From assembly GCA_035048495.1 (NCBI GenBank), contig CM068547.1, positions 21,211,913 to 21,275,912 of the forward strand: DNA of 64,000 nt. Direction: 5' to 3'. This document shows, in pieces, positions 13,401 to 28,400 of this stretch. The notes beneath the pieces were generated by a model. The model was not told the origin of the DNA. It ran no database searches and saw only the letters and a list, made by a program, of their open reading frames with translations. The translations under genes were made by a program, and so were the position numbers. This DNA is from Euptelea pleiosperma (taxonomy: Eukaryota > Streptophyta > Magnoliopsida > Ranunculales > Eupteleaceae). Within the stretch, counting starts at the first letter, position 1. Every line of letters starts with the position of its first letter.

Positions 13401-16400
13401 AATGGAAGAGTTTGAGTCCAATTACATGGTCCGATTGCTAAAAGCCCTTAAGTTATAGGCTTCGGAATGTAACAAACGAACTGAGTCCAATTTGAGACGT
13501 TGACGCACGGATAGAGCTAACTTGTTTCGACGGTCCCAAATCATGTTCCAACACTTAAAATCTGTTGAAACAATTGTAATGGAAGAGTTTGAGTCAAATT
13601 ACGAGCTCTGGTTGCGAAAACGTCACAAGTTATAGGCTTCGGAATGTAACACACAAACTGAGTCCAATTAGAGACATTGACGAACGGATGGAGCAAACTT
13701 CTTTCGACTGTCCCGAATTTTGCTCCAACACTTCAAATGTGTTGAAACAATAGTAATGGAAGAGTTTGAGTCCAATTACGAGGTCCAGTTGCGAAAAAGT
13801 CACAAGTTATAGGCTTCGGAATGTAACACACAAACTGAGTCCAATTTGAGACGTTGATGCACGGATGGAGCTAACTTGTTTCGACTGTCAAGAATCTTGT
13901 TCCAATACATCAAATGTGTTGAAACAATAGTAATGGAAGAGTTTGAGTCCAAAATAAGAGGTCCGGTTGCGAAAATGTCACAAGTTATAGCCTTCGGAAT
14001 ATAACACACAAACTGAGTCCAATTTGAGACGTTGACGCATGGATGGAGCTAACTTGTTTCGACGGTCCCAAATCATGTTCCAACACTTAAAATCTGTTGA
14101 AACAATAGTAATGGAAGAGTTGGAGTCCAATTACGAGGTGTGGTTGCGAAAAATTCACAAGTTATAAGCTTAGGAACGTAACACACAAACTGAGTCCAAT
14201 TTGAGACGTTGACGCACGGATGGAGCTAACTAGTTTCGACTGTCACGAATCTTGTTCCAACACTTCAAATGTGTTGAAACAATAGTAATGGAAGAGTTTG
14301 AGTCCAATTACGAGGTCCGGTTGCGAAAAAGTCACAAGTTATGGGCTTCGGAAGGTAATACACAAACTGAGTCCAATTTGAGACGTTGACGCACGGATGG
14401 AGCAAACTTCTTTCGACTGTCAAGAATCTTGTCCCAACACTGCAAATGTGTTGAAACAATAGTAATTGAAGAGTTGGAGTCCAATTACGAGGTCTGGTTG
14501 CGAAAAATTCACAAGTTATAAGCTTCGGAACGTAACACACAAACTGAGTCCAATTTGAGACGTTGACGCACGGATGGAGCTAACTTGTTTCGACTGTCAC
14601 GAATCTTGTTCCAACACTTCAAATGTGTTGAAACAATAGTAATGGAAGAGTTTGAGTCCAATTACGAGGTATGGTTGCGAAAAAGTCACAAGTTATAAGC
14701 TTCGGAATGTAATACACAAACTGAGTCCAATTTGAGACGTTGACGCACGGATGGAGCAAACTTGTTTCGACTGTCACGAATCTTGTCCCAACACTGCAAA
14801 TGTGTTGAAACAATAGTAATGGAAGAATTGGAGTCCAATTACGAGGTGTGGTTGCGAAAAATTCACAAGTTATAAGCTTCGGAACGTAACACACAAACTG
14901 AGTCCAATTTGAGACGTTGATGCACGGATGGAGCTAACTTGTTTCGACTGTCATCAATCTTGTTCCAACACATCAAATGTGTTGAAACAATAGTAATGGA
15001 AGAGTTTGACTCCAAAATAAGAGGTCTGGTTGCGAAAATGTCACAAGTTATAGCCTTCGGAATATAACACACAAACTGAGTCCAATTTGAGACGTTGACG
15101 CATGGATGGAGCTAACTTGTTTCGACGGTCCCAAATCATGTTCCAACACTTAAAATCTGTTGAAACAATAGTAATGGAAGAGTTGGAGTCCAATTACGAG
15201 GTGTGGTTACGAAAAATTCACAAGTTATAAGCTTCGGAACGTAACACACAAACTGAGTCCAAATTGAGACGTTGACGCACGGATGGACCTAACTTGTTTC
15301 GACTGTCACGAATCTTGTTCCAACACTTCAAATGTGTTGAAACAATAGTAATGGAAGAGTTTGAGTCCAATTACGAGGTATGGTTGCGAAAAAGTCACAA
15401 GTTATAAGCTTCGGAATGTAATACACAAACTGAGTCCAATTTGAGACGTTGACGCACGGATGGAGCAAACTTGTTTCGACTGTCACGAATCTTGTCCCAA
15501 CACTGCAAATGTGTTGAAACAATAGTAATGGAAGAATTCCAGTCTAATTACGAGGTCCGGTTGCGAAAAAGTCACAAGTTATAGGCTTCCGAATGTAACA
15601 CACAAACTGAGTCCAATTTGAGACGTTGATGCACGGATTGAGCTAACTTGTTTCGACTGTCAAGAATCTTATTCCAACACATCAAATGTGTTGAAACAAT
15701 AGTAATGGAAGAGTTTGAGTCCAATTACATGGTCCGATTGCTAAAAGCCCTTAAGTTATAGGCTTCGGAATGTAACAAACGAACTGAGTCCAATTTGAGA
15801 CGTTGACGCACGGATAGAGCTAACTTGTTTCGACGGTCCCAAATCATGTTCCAACACTTAAAATCTGTTGAAACAATTGTAATGGAAGAGTTTGAGTCAA
15901 ATTACGAGCTCTGGTTGCGAAAACGTCACAAGTTATAGGCTTCGGAATGTAACACACAAACTGAGTCCAATTAGAGACATTGACGAACGGATGGAGCAAA
16001 CTTCTTTCGACTGTCCCGAATTTTGCTCCAACACTTCAAATGTGTTGAAACAATAGTAATGGAAGAGTTTGAGTCCAATTACGAGGTCCAGTTGCGAAAA
16101 AGTCACAAGTTATAGGCTTCGGAATGTAACACACAAACTGAGTCCAATTTGAGACGTTGACGCATGGATGGAGCTAACTTGTTTCGACGGTCCCAAATCA
16201 TGTTCCAACACTTAAAATCTGTTTAAACAATAGTAATGGAAGAGTTGGAGTCCAATTACGAGGTGTGGTTGCGAAAAATTCACAAGTTATAAGCTTCGGA
16301 ACGTAACACACAAACTGAGTCCAATTTGAGACGTTGATGCACGGATGGAGCTAAGTTGTTTCGACTGTCAAGAATCTTGTTCCAACACATCAAATGTGTT

Positions 16401-19400
16401 GAAACAATAGTAATGGAAGAGTTTGAGTCCAAAATAAGAGGTCTGGTTGCGAAAATGTCACAAGTTATAGCCTTCGGAATATAACACACAAACTGAGTCC
16501 AATTTGAGACGTTGACGCATGGATGGAGCTAACTTGTTTCGACGGTCCCAAATCATGTTCCAACACTTAAAATCTGTTGAAACAATAGTAATGGAAGAGT
16601 TGGAGTCCAATTACAAGGTGTGGTTGCGAAAAATTCACAACTTATAAGCTTCGGAACGTAACACACAAACTGAGTCCAATTTGAGACGTTGACGCACGGA
16701 TGGAGCTAACTTGTTTCGACTGTCACGATTCTTGATCCAACAATTCAAATGTGTTGAAACAATGGTAATGGAAGAGATTTAGGCCAATTACGAGGTCCGA
16801 TTACGAAAAATTCACAAGTTATAGGCTTCGGAATGTAACACACAAACTGAGTCCAATTTGAGACGTTGATGCACGGATTGAGCTAACTTGTTTCGACTGT
16901 CAAGAATCTTGTTCCAACACATCAAATGTGTTGAAACAATAGTAATTGAAGAGTTTGAGTCCAATTACGAGGTCCAGTTGCGAAAAAGTCACAAGTTATA
17001 GGCTTCGGAATGTAACACACAAACTGAGTCCAATTTGAGACGTTGATGCACGGATGGAGCTAACTTGTTTCGACTGTCAAGAATCTTGTTCCAATACATC
17101 AAATCTGTTGAAACAATAGTAATGGAAGAGTTTGAGTCCAAAATAAGAGGTCCGGTTGCGAAAATGTCACAAGTTATAGCCTTCGGAATATAACACACAA
17201 ACTGAGTCCAATTTGAGAGGTTGACGCATGGATGGAGCTAACTTGTTTCGCCGGTCCCAAATCATGTTCCAACACTTAAAATCTGTTGAAACAATAGTAA
17301 TGGAAGAGTTGGAGTCCAATTACGAGGTGTGGTTGCGAAAAATTCACAAGTTATAAGCTTCGGAACGTAACACACAAACTGAGTCCAATTTGAGACGTTG
17401 ACGCACGGATGGAGCTAACTAGTTTCGACTGTCACGAATCTTGTTCCAACACTTCAAATGTGTTAAAACAATAGTAATGGAAGAGTTGGAGTCCAATTAC
17501 GAGGTCCGGTTGCGAAAAAGTCACAAGTTATGGGCTTCGGAAGGTAATACACAAACTGAGTCCAATTTGAGACGTTGACGCACGGATGGAGCAAACTTCT
17601 TTCGACTGTCAAGTATCTTGTCCCAACACTGCAAATGTGTTGAAACAATAGTAATTGAAGAGTTGGAGTCCAATTACGAGGTCTGGTTGCGAAAAATTCA
17701 CAAGTTATAAGCTTCGGAACGTAACACACAAACTGAGTCCAATTTGAGACGTTGACGCACGGATGGACCTAACTTGTTTCGACTGTCACGAATCTTGTTC
17801 CAACACTTCAAATGTGGTGAAACAATAGTAATGGAAGAGTTTGAGTCCAATTACGAGGTATGGTTGCGAAAAAGTCACAAGTTATAAGCTTCGGAATGTA
17901 ATACACAAACTGAGTCCAATTTGAGACGTTGACGCACGGATGGAGCAAACTTGTTTCGACTGTCACGAATCTTGTCCCAACACTGCAAATGTGTTGAAAC
18001 AATAGTAATGGAAGAATTCCAGTCAAATTACGAGGTCCGGTTGCGAAAAAGTCACAAGTTATAGGCTTCGGAATGCAACACACAAACTGAGTCCAATTTG
18101 AGACGTTGATGCACGGATTGAGCTAACTTGTTTCGACTGTCAAGAATCTTATTCCAACACATCAAATGTGTTGAAACAATAGTAATGGAAGAGTTTGAGT
18201 CCAATTACATGGTCCGATTGCTAAAAGCACTTAAGTTATAGGCTTCGGAATGTAACAAACGAACTGAGTCCAATTTGAGACGTTGACGCACGGATAGAGC
18301 TAACTTGTTTCGACGGTCCCAAATCATGTTCCAACACTTAAAATCTGTTGAAACAATTGTAATGGAAGAGTTTGAGTCAAATTACGAGCTCTGGTTGCGA
18401 AAACGTCACAAGTTATAGGCTTCGGAATGTAACACACAAACTGAGTCCAATTAGAGACATTGACGAACGGATGGAGCAAACTTCTTTCGACTGTCCCGAA
18501 TTTTGCTCCAACACTTCAAATGTGTTGAAACAATAGTAATGGAAGAGTTTGAGTCCAATTACGAGGTCCAGTTGCGAAAAAGTCACAAGTTATAGGCTTC
18601 GGAATGTAACACACAAACTGAGTCCAATTTGAGACGTTGATGCACGGATGGAGCTAACTTGTTTCGACTGTCAAGAATCTTGTTCCAATACATCAAATGT
18701 GTTGAAACAATAGTAATGGAAGAGTTTGAGTCCAAAATAAGAGGTCCGGTTGCGAAAATGTCACAAGTTATAGCCTTCGGAATATAACACACAAACTGAG
18801 TCCAATTTGAGACGTTGACGCATGGATGGAGCTAACTTGTTTCGACGGTCCCAAATCATGTTCCAACACTTAAAATCTGTTGAAACAATAGTAATGGAAG
18901 AGTTGGAGTCCAATTACGAGGTGTGGTTGCGAAAAATTCACAAGTTATAAGCTTAGGAACGTAACACACAAACTGAGTCCAATTTGAGACGTTGACGCAC
19001 GGATGGAGCTAACTAGTTTCGACTGTCACGAATCTTGTTCCAACACTTCAAATGTGTTGAAACAATAGTAATGGAAGAGTTTGAGTCCAATTACGAGATC
19101 CGGTTGCGAAAAAGTCACAAGTTATGGGCTTCGGAAGGTAATACACAAACTGAGTCCAATTTGAGACGTTGACGCACGGATGGAGCAAACTTCTTTCGAC
19201 TGTCAAGAATCTTGTCCCAACACTGCAAATGTGTTGAAACAATAGTAATTGAAGAGTTGGAGTCCAATTACGAGGTCTGGTTGCGAAAAATTCACAAGTT
19301 ATAAGCTTCGGAACGTAACACACAAACTGAGTCCAATTTGAGACGTTGACGCACGGATGGAGCTAACTTGTTTCGACTGTCACGAATCTTGTTCCAACAC

Positions 19401-22400
19401 TTCAAATGTGTTGAAACAATAGTAATGGAAGAGTTTGAGTCCAATTACGAGGTATGGTTGCGAAAAAGTCACAAGTTATAAGCTTCGGAATGTAATACAC
19501 AAACTGAGTCCAATTTGAGACGTTGACGCACGGATGGAGCAAACTTGTTTCGACTGTCACGAATCTTGTCCCAACACTGCAAATGTGTTGAAACAATAGT
19601 AATGGAAGAATTGGAGTCCAATTACGAGGTGTGGTTGCGAAAAATTCACAAGTTATAAGCTTCGGAACGTAACACACAAACTGAGTCCAATTTGAGACGT
19701 TGATGCACGGATGGAGCTAACTTGTTTCGACTGTCATCAATCTTGTTCCAACACATCAAATGTGTTGAAACAATAGTAATGGAAGAGTTTGACTCCAAAA
19801 TAAGAGGTCTGGTTGCGAAAATGTCACAAGTTATAGCCTTCGGAATATAACACACAAACTGAGTCCAATTTGAGACGTTGACGCATGGATGGAGCTAACT
19901 TGTTTCGACGGTCCCAAATCATGTTCCAACACTTAAAATCTGTTGAAACAATAGTAATGGAAGAGTTGGAGTCCAATTACGAGGTGTGGTTACGAAAAAT
20001 TCACAAGTTATAAGCTTCGGAACGTAACACACAAACTGAGTCCAAATTGAGACGTTGACGCACGGATGGACCTAACTTGTTTCGACTGTCACGAATCTTG
20101 TTCCAACACTTCAAATGTGTTGAAACAATAGTAATGGAAGAGTTTGAGTCCAATTACGAGGTATGGTTGCGAAAAAGTCACAAGTTATAAGCTTCGGAAT
20201 GTAATACACAAACTGAGTCCAATTTGAGACGTTGACGCACGGATGGAGCAAACTTGTTTCGACTGTCACGAATCTTGTCCCAACACTGCAAATGTGTTGA
20301 AACAATAGTAATGGAAGAATTCCAGTCTAATTACGAGGTCCGGTTGCGAAAAAGTCACAAGTTATAGGCTTCCGAATGTAACACACAAACTGAGTCCAAT
20401 TTGAGACGTTGATGCACGGATTGAGCTAACTTGTTTCGACTGTCAAGAATCTTATTCCAACACATCAAATGTGTTGAAACAATAGTAATGGAAGAGTTTG
20501 AGTCCAATTACATGGTCCGATTGCTAAAAGCCCTTAAGTTATAGGCTTCGGAATGTAACAAACGAACTGAGTCCAATTTGAGACGTTGACGCACGGATAG
20601 AGCTAACTTGTTTCGACGGTCCCAAATCATGTTCCAACACTTAAAATCTGTTGAAACAATTGTAATGGAAGAGTTTGAGTCAAATTACGAGCTCTGGTTG
20701 CGAAAACGTCACAAGTTATAGGCTTCGGAATGTAACACACAAACTGAGTCCAATTAGAGACATTGACGAACGGATGGAGCAAACTTCTTTCGACTGTCCC
20801 GAATTTTGCTCCAACACTTCAAATGTGTTGAAACAATAGTAATGGAAGAGTTTGAGTCCAATTACGAGGTCCAGTTGCGAAAAAGTCACAAGTTATAGGC
20901 TTCGGAATGTAACACACAAACTGAGTCCAATTTGAGACGTTGACGCATGGATGGAGCTAACTTGTTTCGACGGTCCCAAATCATGTTCCAACACTTAAAA
21001 TCTGTTTAAACAATAGTAATGGAAGAGTTGGAGTCCAATTACGAGGTGTGGTTGCGAAAAATTCACAAGTTATAAGCTTCGGAACGTAACACACAAACTG
21101 AGTCCAATTTGAGACGTTGATGCACGGATGGAGCTAAGTTGTTTCGACTGTCAAGAATCTTGTTCCAACACATCAAATGTGTTGAAACAATAGTAATGGA
21201 AGAGTTTGAGTCCAAAATAAGAGGTCTGGTTGCGAAAATGTCACAAGTTATAGCCTTCGGAATATAACACACAAACTGAGTCCAATTTGAGACGTTGACG
21301 CATGGATGGAGCTAACTTGTTTCGACGGTCCCAAATCATGTTCCAACACTTAAAATCTGTTGAAACAATAGTAATGGAAGAGTTGGAGTCCAATTACAAG
21401 GTGTGGTTGCGAAAAATTCACAAGTTATAAGCTTCGGAACGTAACACACAAACTGAGTCCAATTTGAGACGTTGACGCACGGATGGAGCTAACTTGTTTC
21501 GACTGTCACGATTCTTGATCCAACAATTCAAATGTGTTGAAACAATGGTAATGGAAGAGATTTAGGCCAATTACGAGCTCCGATTACGAAAAATTCACAA
21601 GTTATAGGCTTCGGAATGTAACACACAAACTGAGTCCAATTTGAGACGTTGATGCACGGATTGAGCTAACTTGTTTCGACTGTCAAGAATCTTGTTCCAA
21701 CACATCAAATGTGTTGAAACAATAGTAATTGAAGAGTTTGAGTCCAATTACGAGGTCCAGTTGCGAAAAAGTCACAAGTTATAGGCTTCGGAATGTAACA
21801 CACAAACTGAGTCCAATTTGAGACGTTGATGCACGGATGGAGCTAACTTGTTTCGACTGTCAAGAATCTTGTTCCAATACATCAAATCTGTTGAAACAAT
21901 AGTAATGGAAGAGTTTGAGTCCAAAATAAGAGGTCCGGTTGCGAAAATGTCACAAGTTATAGCCTTCGGAATATAACACACAAACTGAGTCCAATTTGAG
22001 AGGTTGACGCATGGATGGAGCTAACTTGTTTCGCCGGTCCCAAATCATGTTCCAACACTTAAAATCTGTTGAAACAATAGTAATGGAAGAGTTGGAGTCC
22101 AATTACGAGGTGTGGTTGCGAAAAATTCACAAGTTATAAGCTTCGGAACGTAACACACAAACTGAGTCCAATTTGAGACGTTGACGCACGGATGGAGCTA
22201 ACTAGTTTCGACTGTCACGAATCTTGTTCCAACACTTCAAATGTGTTAAAACAATAGTAATGGAAGAGTTGGAGTCCAATTACGAGGTCCGGTTGCGAAA
22301 AAGTCACAAGTTATGGGCTTCGGAAGGTAATACACAAACTGAGTCCAATTTGAGACGTTGACGCACGGATGGAGCAAACTTCTTTCGACTGTCAAGTATC

Positions 22401-25400
22401 TTGTCCCAACACTGCAAATGTGTTGAAACAATAGTAATTGAAGAGTTGGAGTCCAATTACGAGGTCTGGTTGCGAAAAATTCACAAGTTATAAGCTTCGG
22501 AACGTAACACACAAACTGAGTCCAATTTGAGACGTTGACGCACGGATGGAGCTAACTTGTTTCGACTGTCACGAATCTTGTTCCAACACTTCAAATGTGG
22601 TGAAACAATAGTAATGGAAGAGTTTGAGTCCAATTACGAGGTATGGTTGCGAAAAAGTCACAAGTTATAAGCTTCGGAATGTAATACACAAACTGAGTCC
22701 AATTTGAGACGTTGACGCACGGATGGAGCAAACTTGTTTCGACTGTCACGAATCTTGTCCCAACACTGCAAATGTGTTGAAACAATAGTAATGGAAGAAT
22801 TCCAGTCAAATTACGAGGTCCGGTTGCGAAAAAGTGACAAGTTATAGGCTTCGGAATGCAACACACAAACTGAGTCCAATTTGAGACGTTGATGCACGGA
22901 TTGAGCTAACTTGTTTCGACTGTCAAGAATCTTATTCCAACACATCAAATGTGTTGAAACAATAGTAATGGAAGAGTTTGAGTCCAATTACATGGTCCGA
23001 TTGCTAAAAGCACTTAAGTTATAGGCTTCGGAATGTAACAAACGAACTGAGTCCAATTTGAGACGTTGACGCACGGATAGAGCTAACTTGTTTCGACGGT
23101 CCCAAATCATGTTCCAACACTTAAAATCTGTTGAAACAATTGTAATGGAAGAGTTTGAGTCAAATTACGAGCTCTGGTTGCGAAAACGTCACAAGTTATA
23201 GGCTTCGGAATGTAACACACAAACTGAGTCCAATTAGAGACATTGACGAACGGATGGAGCAAACTTCTTTCGACTGTCCCGAATTTTGCTCCAACACTTC
23301 AAATGTGTTGAAACAATAGTAATGGAAGAGTTTGAGTCCAATTACGAGGTCCAGTTGCGAAAAAGTCACAAGTTATAGGCTTCGGAATGTAACACACAAA
23401 CTGAGTCCAATTTGAGACGTTGATGCACGGATGGAGCTAACTTGTTTCGACTGTCAAGAATCTTGTTCCAATACATCAAATGTGTTGAAACAATAGTAAT
23501 GGAAGAGTTTGAGTCCAAAATAAGAGGTCCGGTTGCGAAAATGTCACAAGTTATAGCCTTCGGAATATAACACACAAACTGAGTCCAATTTGAGACGTTG
23601 ACGCATGGATGGAGCTAACTTGTTTCGACGGTCCCAAATCATGTTCCAACACTTAAAATCTGTTGAAACAATAGTAATGGAAGAGTTGGAGTCCAATTAC
23701 GAGGTGTGGTTGCGAAAAATTCACAAGTTATAAGCTTAGGAACGTAACACACAAACTGAGTCCAATTTGAGACGTTGACGCACGGATGGAGCTAACTAGT
23801 TTCGACTGTCACGAATCTTGTTCCAACACTTCAAATGTGTTGAAACAATAGTAATGGAAGAGTTTGAGTCCAATTACGAGATCCGGTTGCGAAAAAGTCA
23901 CAAGTTATGGGCTTCGGAAGGTAATACACAAACTGAGTCCAATTTGAGACGTTGACGCACGGATGGAGCAAACTTCTTTCGACTGTCAAGAATCTTGTCC
24001 CAACACTGCAAATGTGTTGAAACAATAGTAATTGAAGAGTTGGAGTCCAATTACGAGGTCTGGTTGCGAAAAATTCACAAGTTATAAGCTTCGGAACGTA
24101 ACACACAAACTGAGTCCAATTTGAGACGTTGACGCACGGATGGAGCTAACTTGTTTCGACTGTCACGAATCTTGTTCCAACACTTCAAATGTGTTGAAAC
24201 AATAGTAATGGAAGAGTTTGAGTCCAATTACGAGGTATGGTTGCGAAAAAGTCACAAGTTATAAGCTTCGGAATGTAATACACAAACTGAGTCCAATTTG
24301 AGACGTTGACGCACGGATGGAGCAAACTTGTTTCGACTGTCACGAATCTTGTCCCAACACTGCAAATGTGTTGAAACAATAGTAATGGAAGAATTGGAGT
24401 CCAATTACGAGGTGTGGTTGCGAAAAATTCACAAGTTATAAGCTTCGGAACGTAACACACAAACTGAGTCCAATTTGAGACGTTGATGCACGGATGGAGC
24501 TAACTTGTTTCGACTGTCATCAATCTTGTTCCAACACATCAAATGTGTTGAAACAATAGTAATGGAAGAGTTTGACTCCAAAATAAGAGGTCTGGTTGCG
24601 AAAATGTCACAAGTTATAGCCTTCGGAATATAACACACAAACTGAGTCCAATTTGAGACGTTGACGCATGGATGGAGCTAACTTGTTTCGACGGTCCCAA
24701 ATCATGTTCCAACACTTAAAATCTGTTGAAACAATAGTAATGGAAGAGTTGGAGTCCAATTACGAGGTGTGGTTACGAAAAATTCACAAGTTATAAGCTT
24801 CGGAACGTAACACACAAACTGAGTCCAAATTGAGACGTTGACGCACGGATGGACCTAACTTGTTTCGACTGTCACGAATCTTGTTCCAACACTTCAAATG
24901 TGTTGAAACAATAGTAATGGAAGAGTTTGAGTCCAATTACGAGGTATGGTTGCGAAAAAGTCACAAGTTATAAGCTTCGGAATGTAATACACAAACTGAG
25001 TCCAATTTGAGACGTTGACGCACGGATGGAGCAAACTTGTTTCGACTGTCACGAATCTTGTCCCAACACTGCAAATGTGTTGAAACAATAGTAATGGAAG
25101 AATTCCAGTCTAATTACGAGGTCCGGTTGCGAAAAAGTCACAAGTTATAGGCTTCCGAATGTAACACACAAACTGAGTCCAATTTGAGACGTTGATGCAC
25201 GGATTGAGCTAACTTGTTTCGACTGTCAAGAATCTTATTCCAACACATCAAATGTGTTGAAACAATAGTAATGGAAGAGTTTGAGTCCAATTACATGGTC
25301 CGATTGCTAAAAGCCCTTAAGTTATAGGCTTCGGAATGTAACAAACGAACTGAGTCCAATTTGAGACGTTGACGCACGGATAGAGCTAACTTGTTTCGAC

Positions 25401-28400
25401 GGTCCCAAATCATGTTCCAACACTTAAAATCTGTTGAAACAATTGTAATGGAAGAGTTTGAGTCAAATTACGAGCTCTGGTTGCGAAAACGTCACAAGTT
25501 ATAGGCTTCGGAATGTAACACACAAACTGAGTCCAATTAGAGACATTGACGAACGGATGGAGCAAACTTCTTTCGACTGTCCCGAATTTTGCTCCAACAC
25601 TTCAAATGTGTTGAAACAATAGTAATGGAAGAGTTTGAGTCCAATTACGAGGTCCAGTTGCGAAAAAGTCACAAGTTATAGGCTTCGGAATGTAACACAC
25701 AAACTGAGTCCAATTTGAGACGTTGACGCATGGATGGAGCTAACTTGTTTCGACGGTCCCAAATCATGTTCCAACACTTAAAATCTGTTTAAACAATAGT
25801 AATGGAAGAGTTGGAGTCCAATTACGAGGTGTGGTTGCGAAAAATTCACAAGTTATAAGCTTCGGAACGTAACACACAAACTGAGTCCAATTTGAGACGT
25901 TGATGCACGGATGGAGCTAAGTTGTTTCGACTGTCAAGAATCTTGTTCCAACACATCAAATGTGTTGAAACAATAGTAATGGAAGAGTTTGAGTCCAAAA
26001 TAAGAGGTCTGGTTGCGAAAATGTCACAAGTTATAGCCTTCGGAATATAACACACAAACTGAGTCCAATTTGAGACGTTGACGCATGGATGGAGCTAACT
26101 TGTTTCGACGGTCCCAAATCATGTTCCAACACTTAAAATCTGTTGAAACAATAGTAATGGAAGAGTTGGAGTCCAATTACAAGGTGTGGTTGCGAAAAAT
26201 TCACAAGTTATAAGCTTCGGAACGTAACACACAAACTGAGTCCAATTTGAGACGTTGACGCACGGATGGAGCTAACTTGTTTCGACTGTCACGATTCTTG
26301 ATCCAACAATTCAAATGTGTTGAAACAATGGTAATGGAAGAGATTTAGGCCAATTACGAGCTCCGATTACGAAAAATTCACAAGTTATAGGCTTCGGAAT
26401 GTAACACACAAACTGAGTCCAATTTGAGACGTTGATGCACGGATTGAGCTAACTTGTTTCGACTGTCAAGAATCTTGTTCCAACACATCAAATGTGTTGA
26501 AACAATAGTAATTGAAGAGTTTGAGTCCAATTACGAGGTCCAGTTGCAAAAAAGTCACAAGTTATAGGCTTCGGAATGTAACACACAAACTGAGTCCAAT
26601 TTGAGACGTTGATGCACGGATGGAGCTAACTTGTTTCGACTGTCAAGAATCTTGTTCCAATACATCAAATCTGTTGAAACAATAGTAATGGAAGAGTTTG
26701 AGTCCAAAATAAGAGGTCCGGTTGCGAAAATGTCACAAGTTATAGCCTTCGGAATATAACACACAAACTGAGTCCAATTTGAGAGGTTGACGCATGGATG
26801 GAGCTAACTTGTTTCGCCGGTCCCAAATCATGTTCCAACACTTAAAATCTGTTGAAACAATAGTAATGGAAGAGTTGGAGTCCAATTACGAGGTGTGGTT
26901 GCGAAAAATTCACAAGTTATAAGCTTCGGAACGTAACACACAAACTGAGTCCAATTTGAGACGTTGACGCACGGATGGAGCTAACTAGTTTCGACTGTCA
27001 CGAATCTTGTTCCAACACTTCAAATGTGTTAAAACAATAGTAATGGAAGAGTTGGAGTCCAATTACGAGGTCCGGTTGCGAAAAAGTCACAAGTTATGGG
27101 CTTCGGAAGGTAATACACAAACTGAGTCCAATTTGAGACGTTGACGCACGGATGGAGCAAACTTCTTTCGACTGTCAAGTATCTTGTCCCAACACTGCAA
27201 ATGTGTTGAAACAATAGTAATTGAAGAGTTGGAGTCCAATTACGAGGTCTGGTTGCGAAAAATTCACAAGTTATAAGCTTCGGAACGTAACACACAAACT
27301 GAGTCCAATTTGAGACGTTGACGCACGGATGGAGCTAACTTGTTTCGACTGTCACGAATCTTGTTCCAACACTTCAAATGTGGTGAAACAATAGTAATGG
27401 AAGAGTTTGAGTCCAATTACGAGGTATGGTTGCGAAAAAGTCACAAGTTATAAGCTTCGGAATGTAATACACAAACTGAGTCCAATTTGAGACGTTGACG
27501 CACGGATGGAGCAAACTTGTTTCGACTGTCACGAATCTTGTCCCAACACTGCAAATGTGTTGAAACAATAGTAATGGAAGAATTCCAGTCAAATTACGAG
27601 GTCCGGTTGCGAAAAAGTGACAAGTTATAGGCTTCGGAATGCAACACACAAACTGAGTCCAATTTGAGACGTTGATGCACGGATTGAGCTAACTTGTTTC
27701 GACTGTCAAGAATCTTATTCCAACACATCAAATGTGTTGAAACAATAGTAATGGAAGAGTTTGAGTCCAATTACATGGTCCGATTGCTAAAAGCACTTAA
27801 GTTATAGGCTTCGGAATGTAACAAACGAACTGAGTCCAATTTGAGACGTTGACGCACGGATAGAGCTAACTTGTTTCGACGGTCCCAAATCATGTTCCAA
27901 CACTTAAAATCTGTTGAAACAATTGTAATGGAAGAGTTTGAGTCAAATTACGAGCTCTGGTTGCGAAAACGTCACAAGTTATAGGCTTCGGAATGTAACA
28001 CACAAACTGAGTCCAATTAGAGACATTGACGAACGGATGGAGCAAACTTCTTTCGACTGTCCCGAATTTTGCTCCAACACTTCAAATGTGTTGAAACAAT
28101 AGTAATGGAAGAGTTTGAGTCCAATTACGAGGTCCAGTTGCGAAAAAGTCACAAGTTATAGGCTTCGGAATGTAACACACAAACTGAGTCCAATTTGAGA
28201 CGTTGATGCACGGATGGAGCTAACTTGTTTCGACTGTCAAGAATCTTGTTCCAATACATCAAATGTGTTGAAACAATAGTAATGGAAGAGTTTGAGTCCA
28301 AAATAAGAGGTCCGGTTGCGAAAATGTCACAAGTTATAGCCTTCGGAATATAACACACAAACTGAGTCCAATTTGAGACGTTGACGCATGGATGGAGCTA

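Noticed and set aside
16221..16228. GTTTAAAC octamer repeated at 4,783 bp as a possible regulatory site
   Set aside because: It is simply a G-to-T variant of the usual GTTGAAAC in one monomer class, carried along by the HOR.
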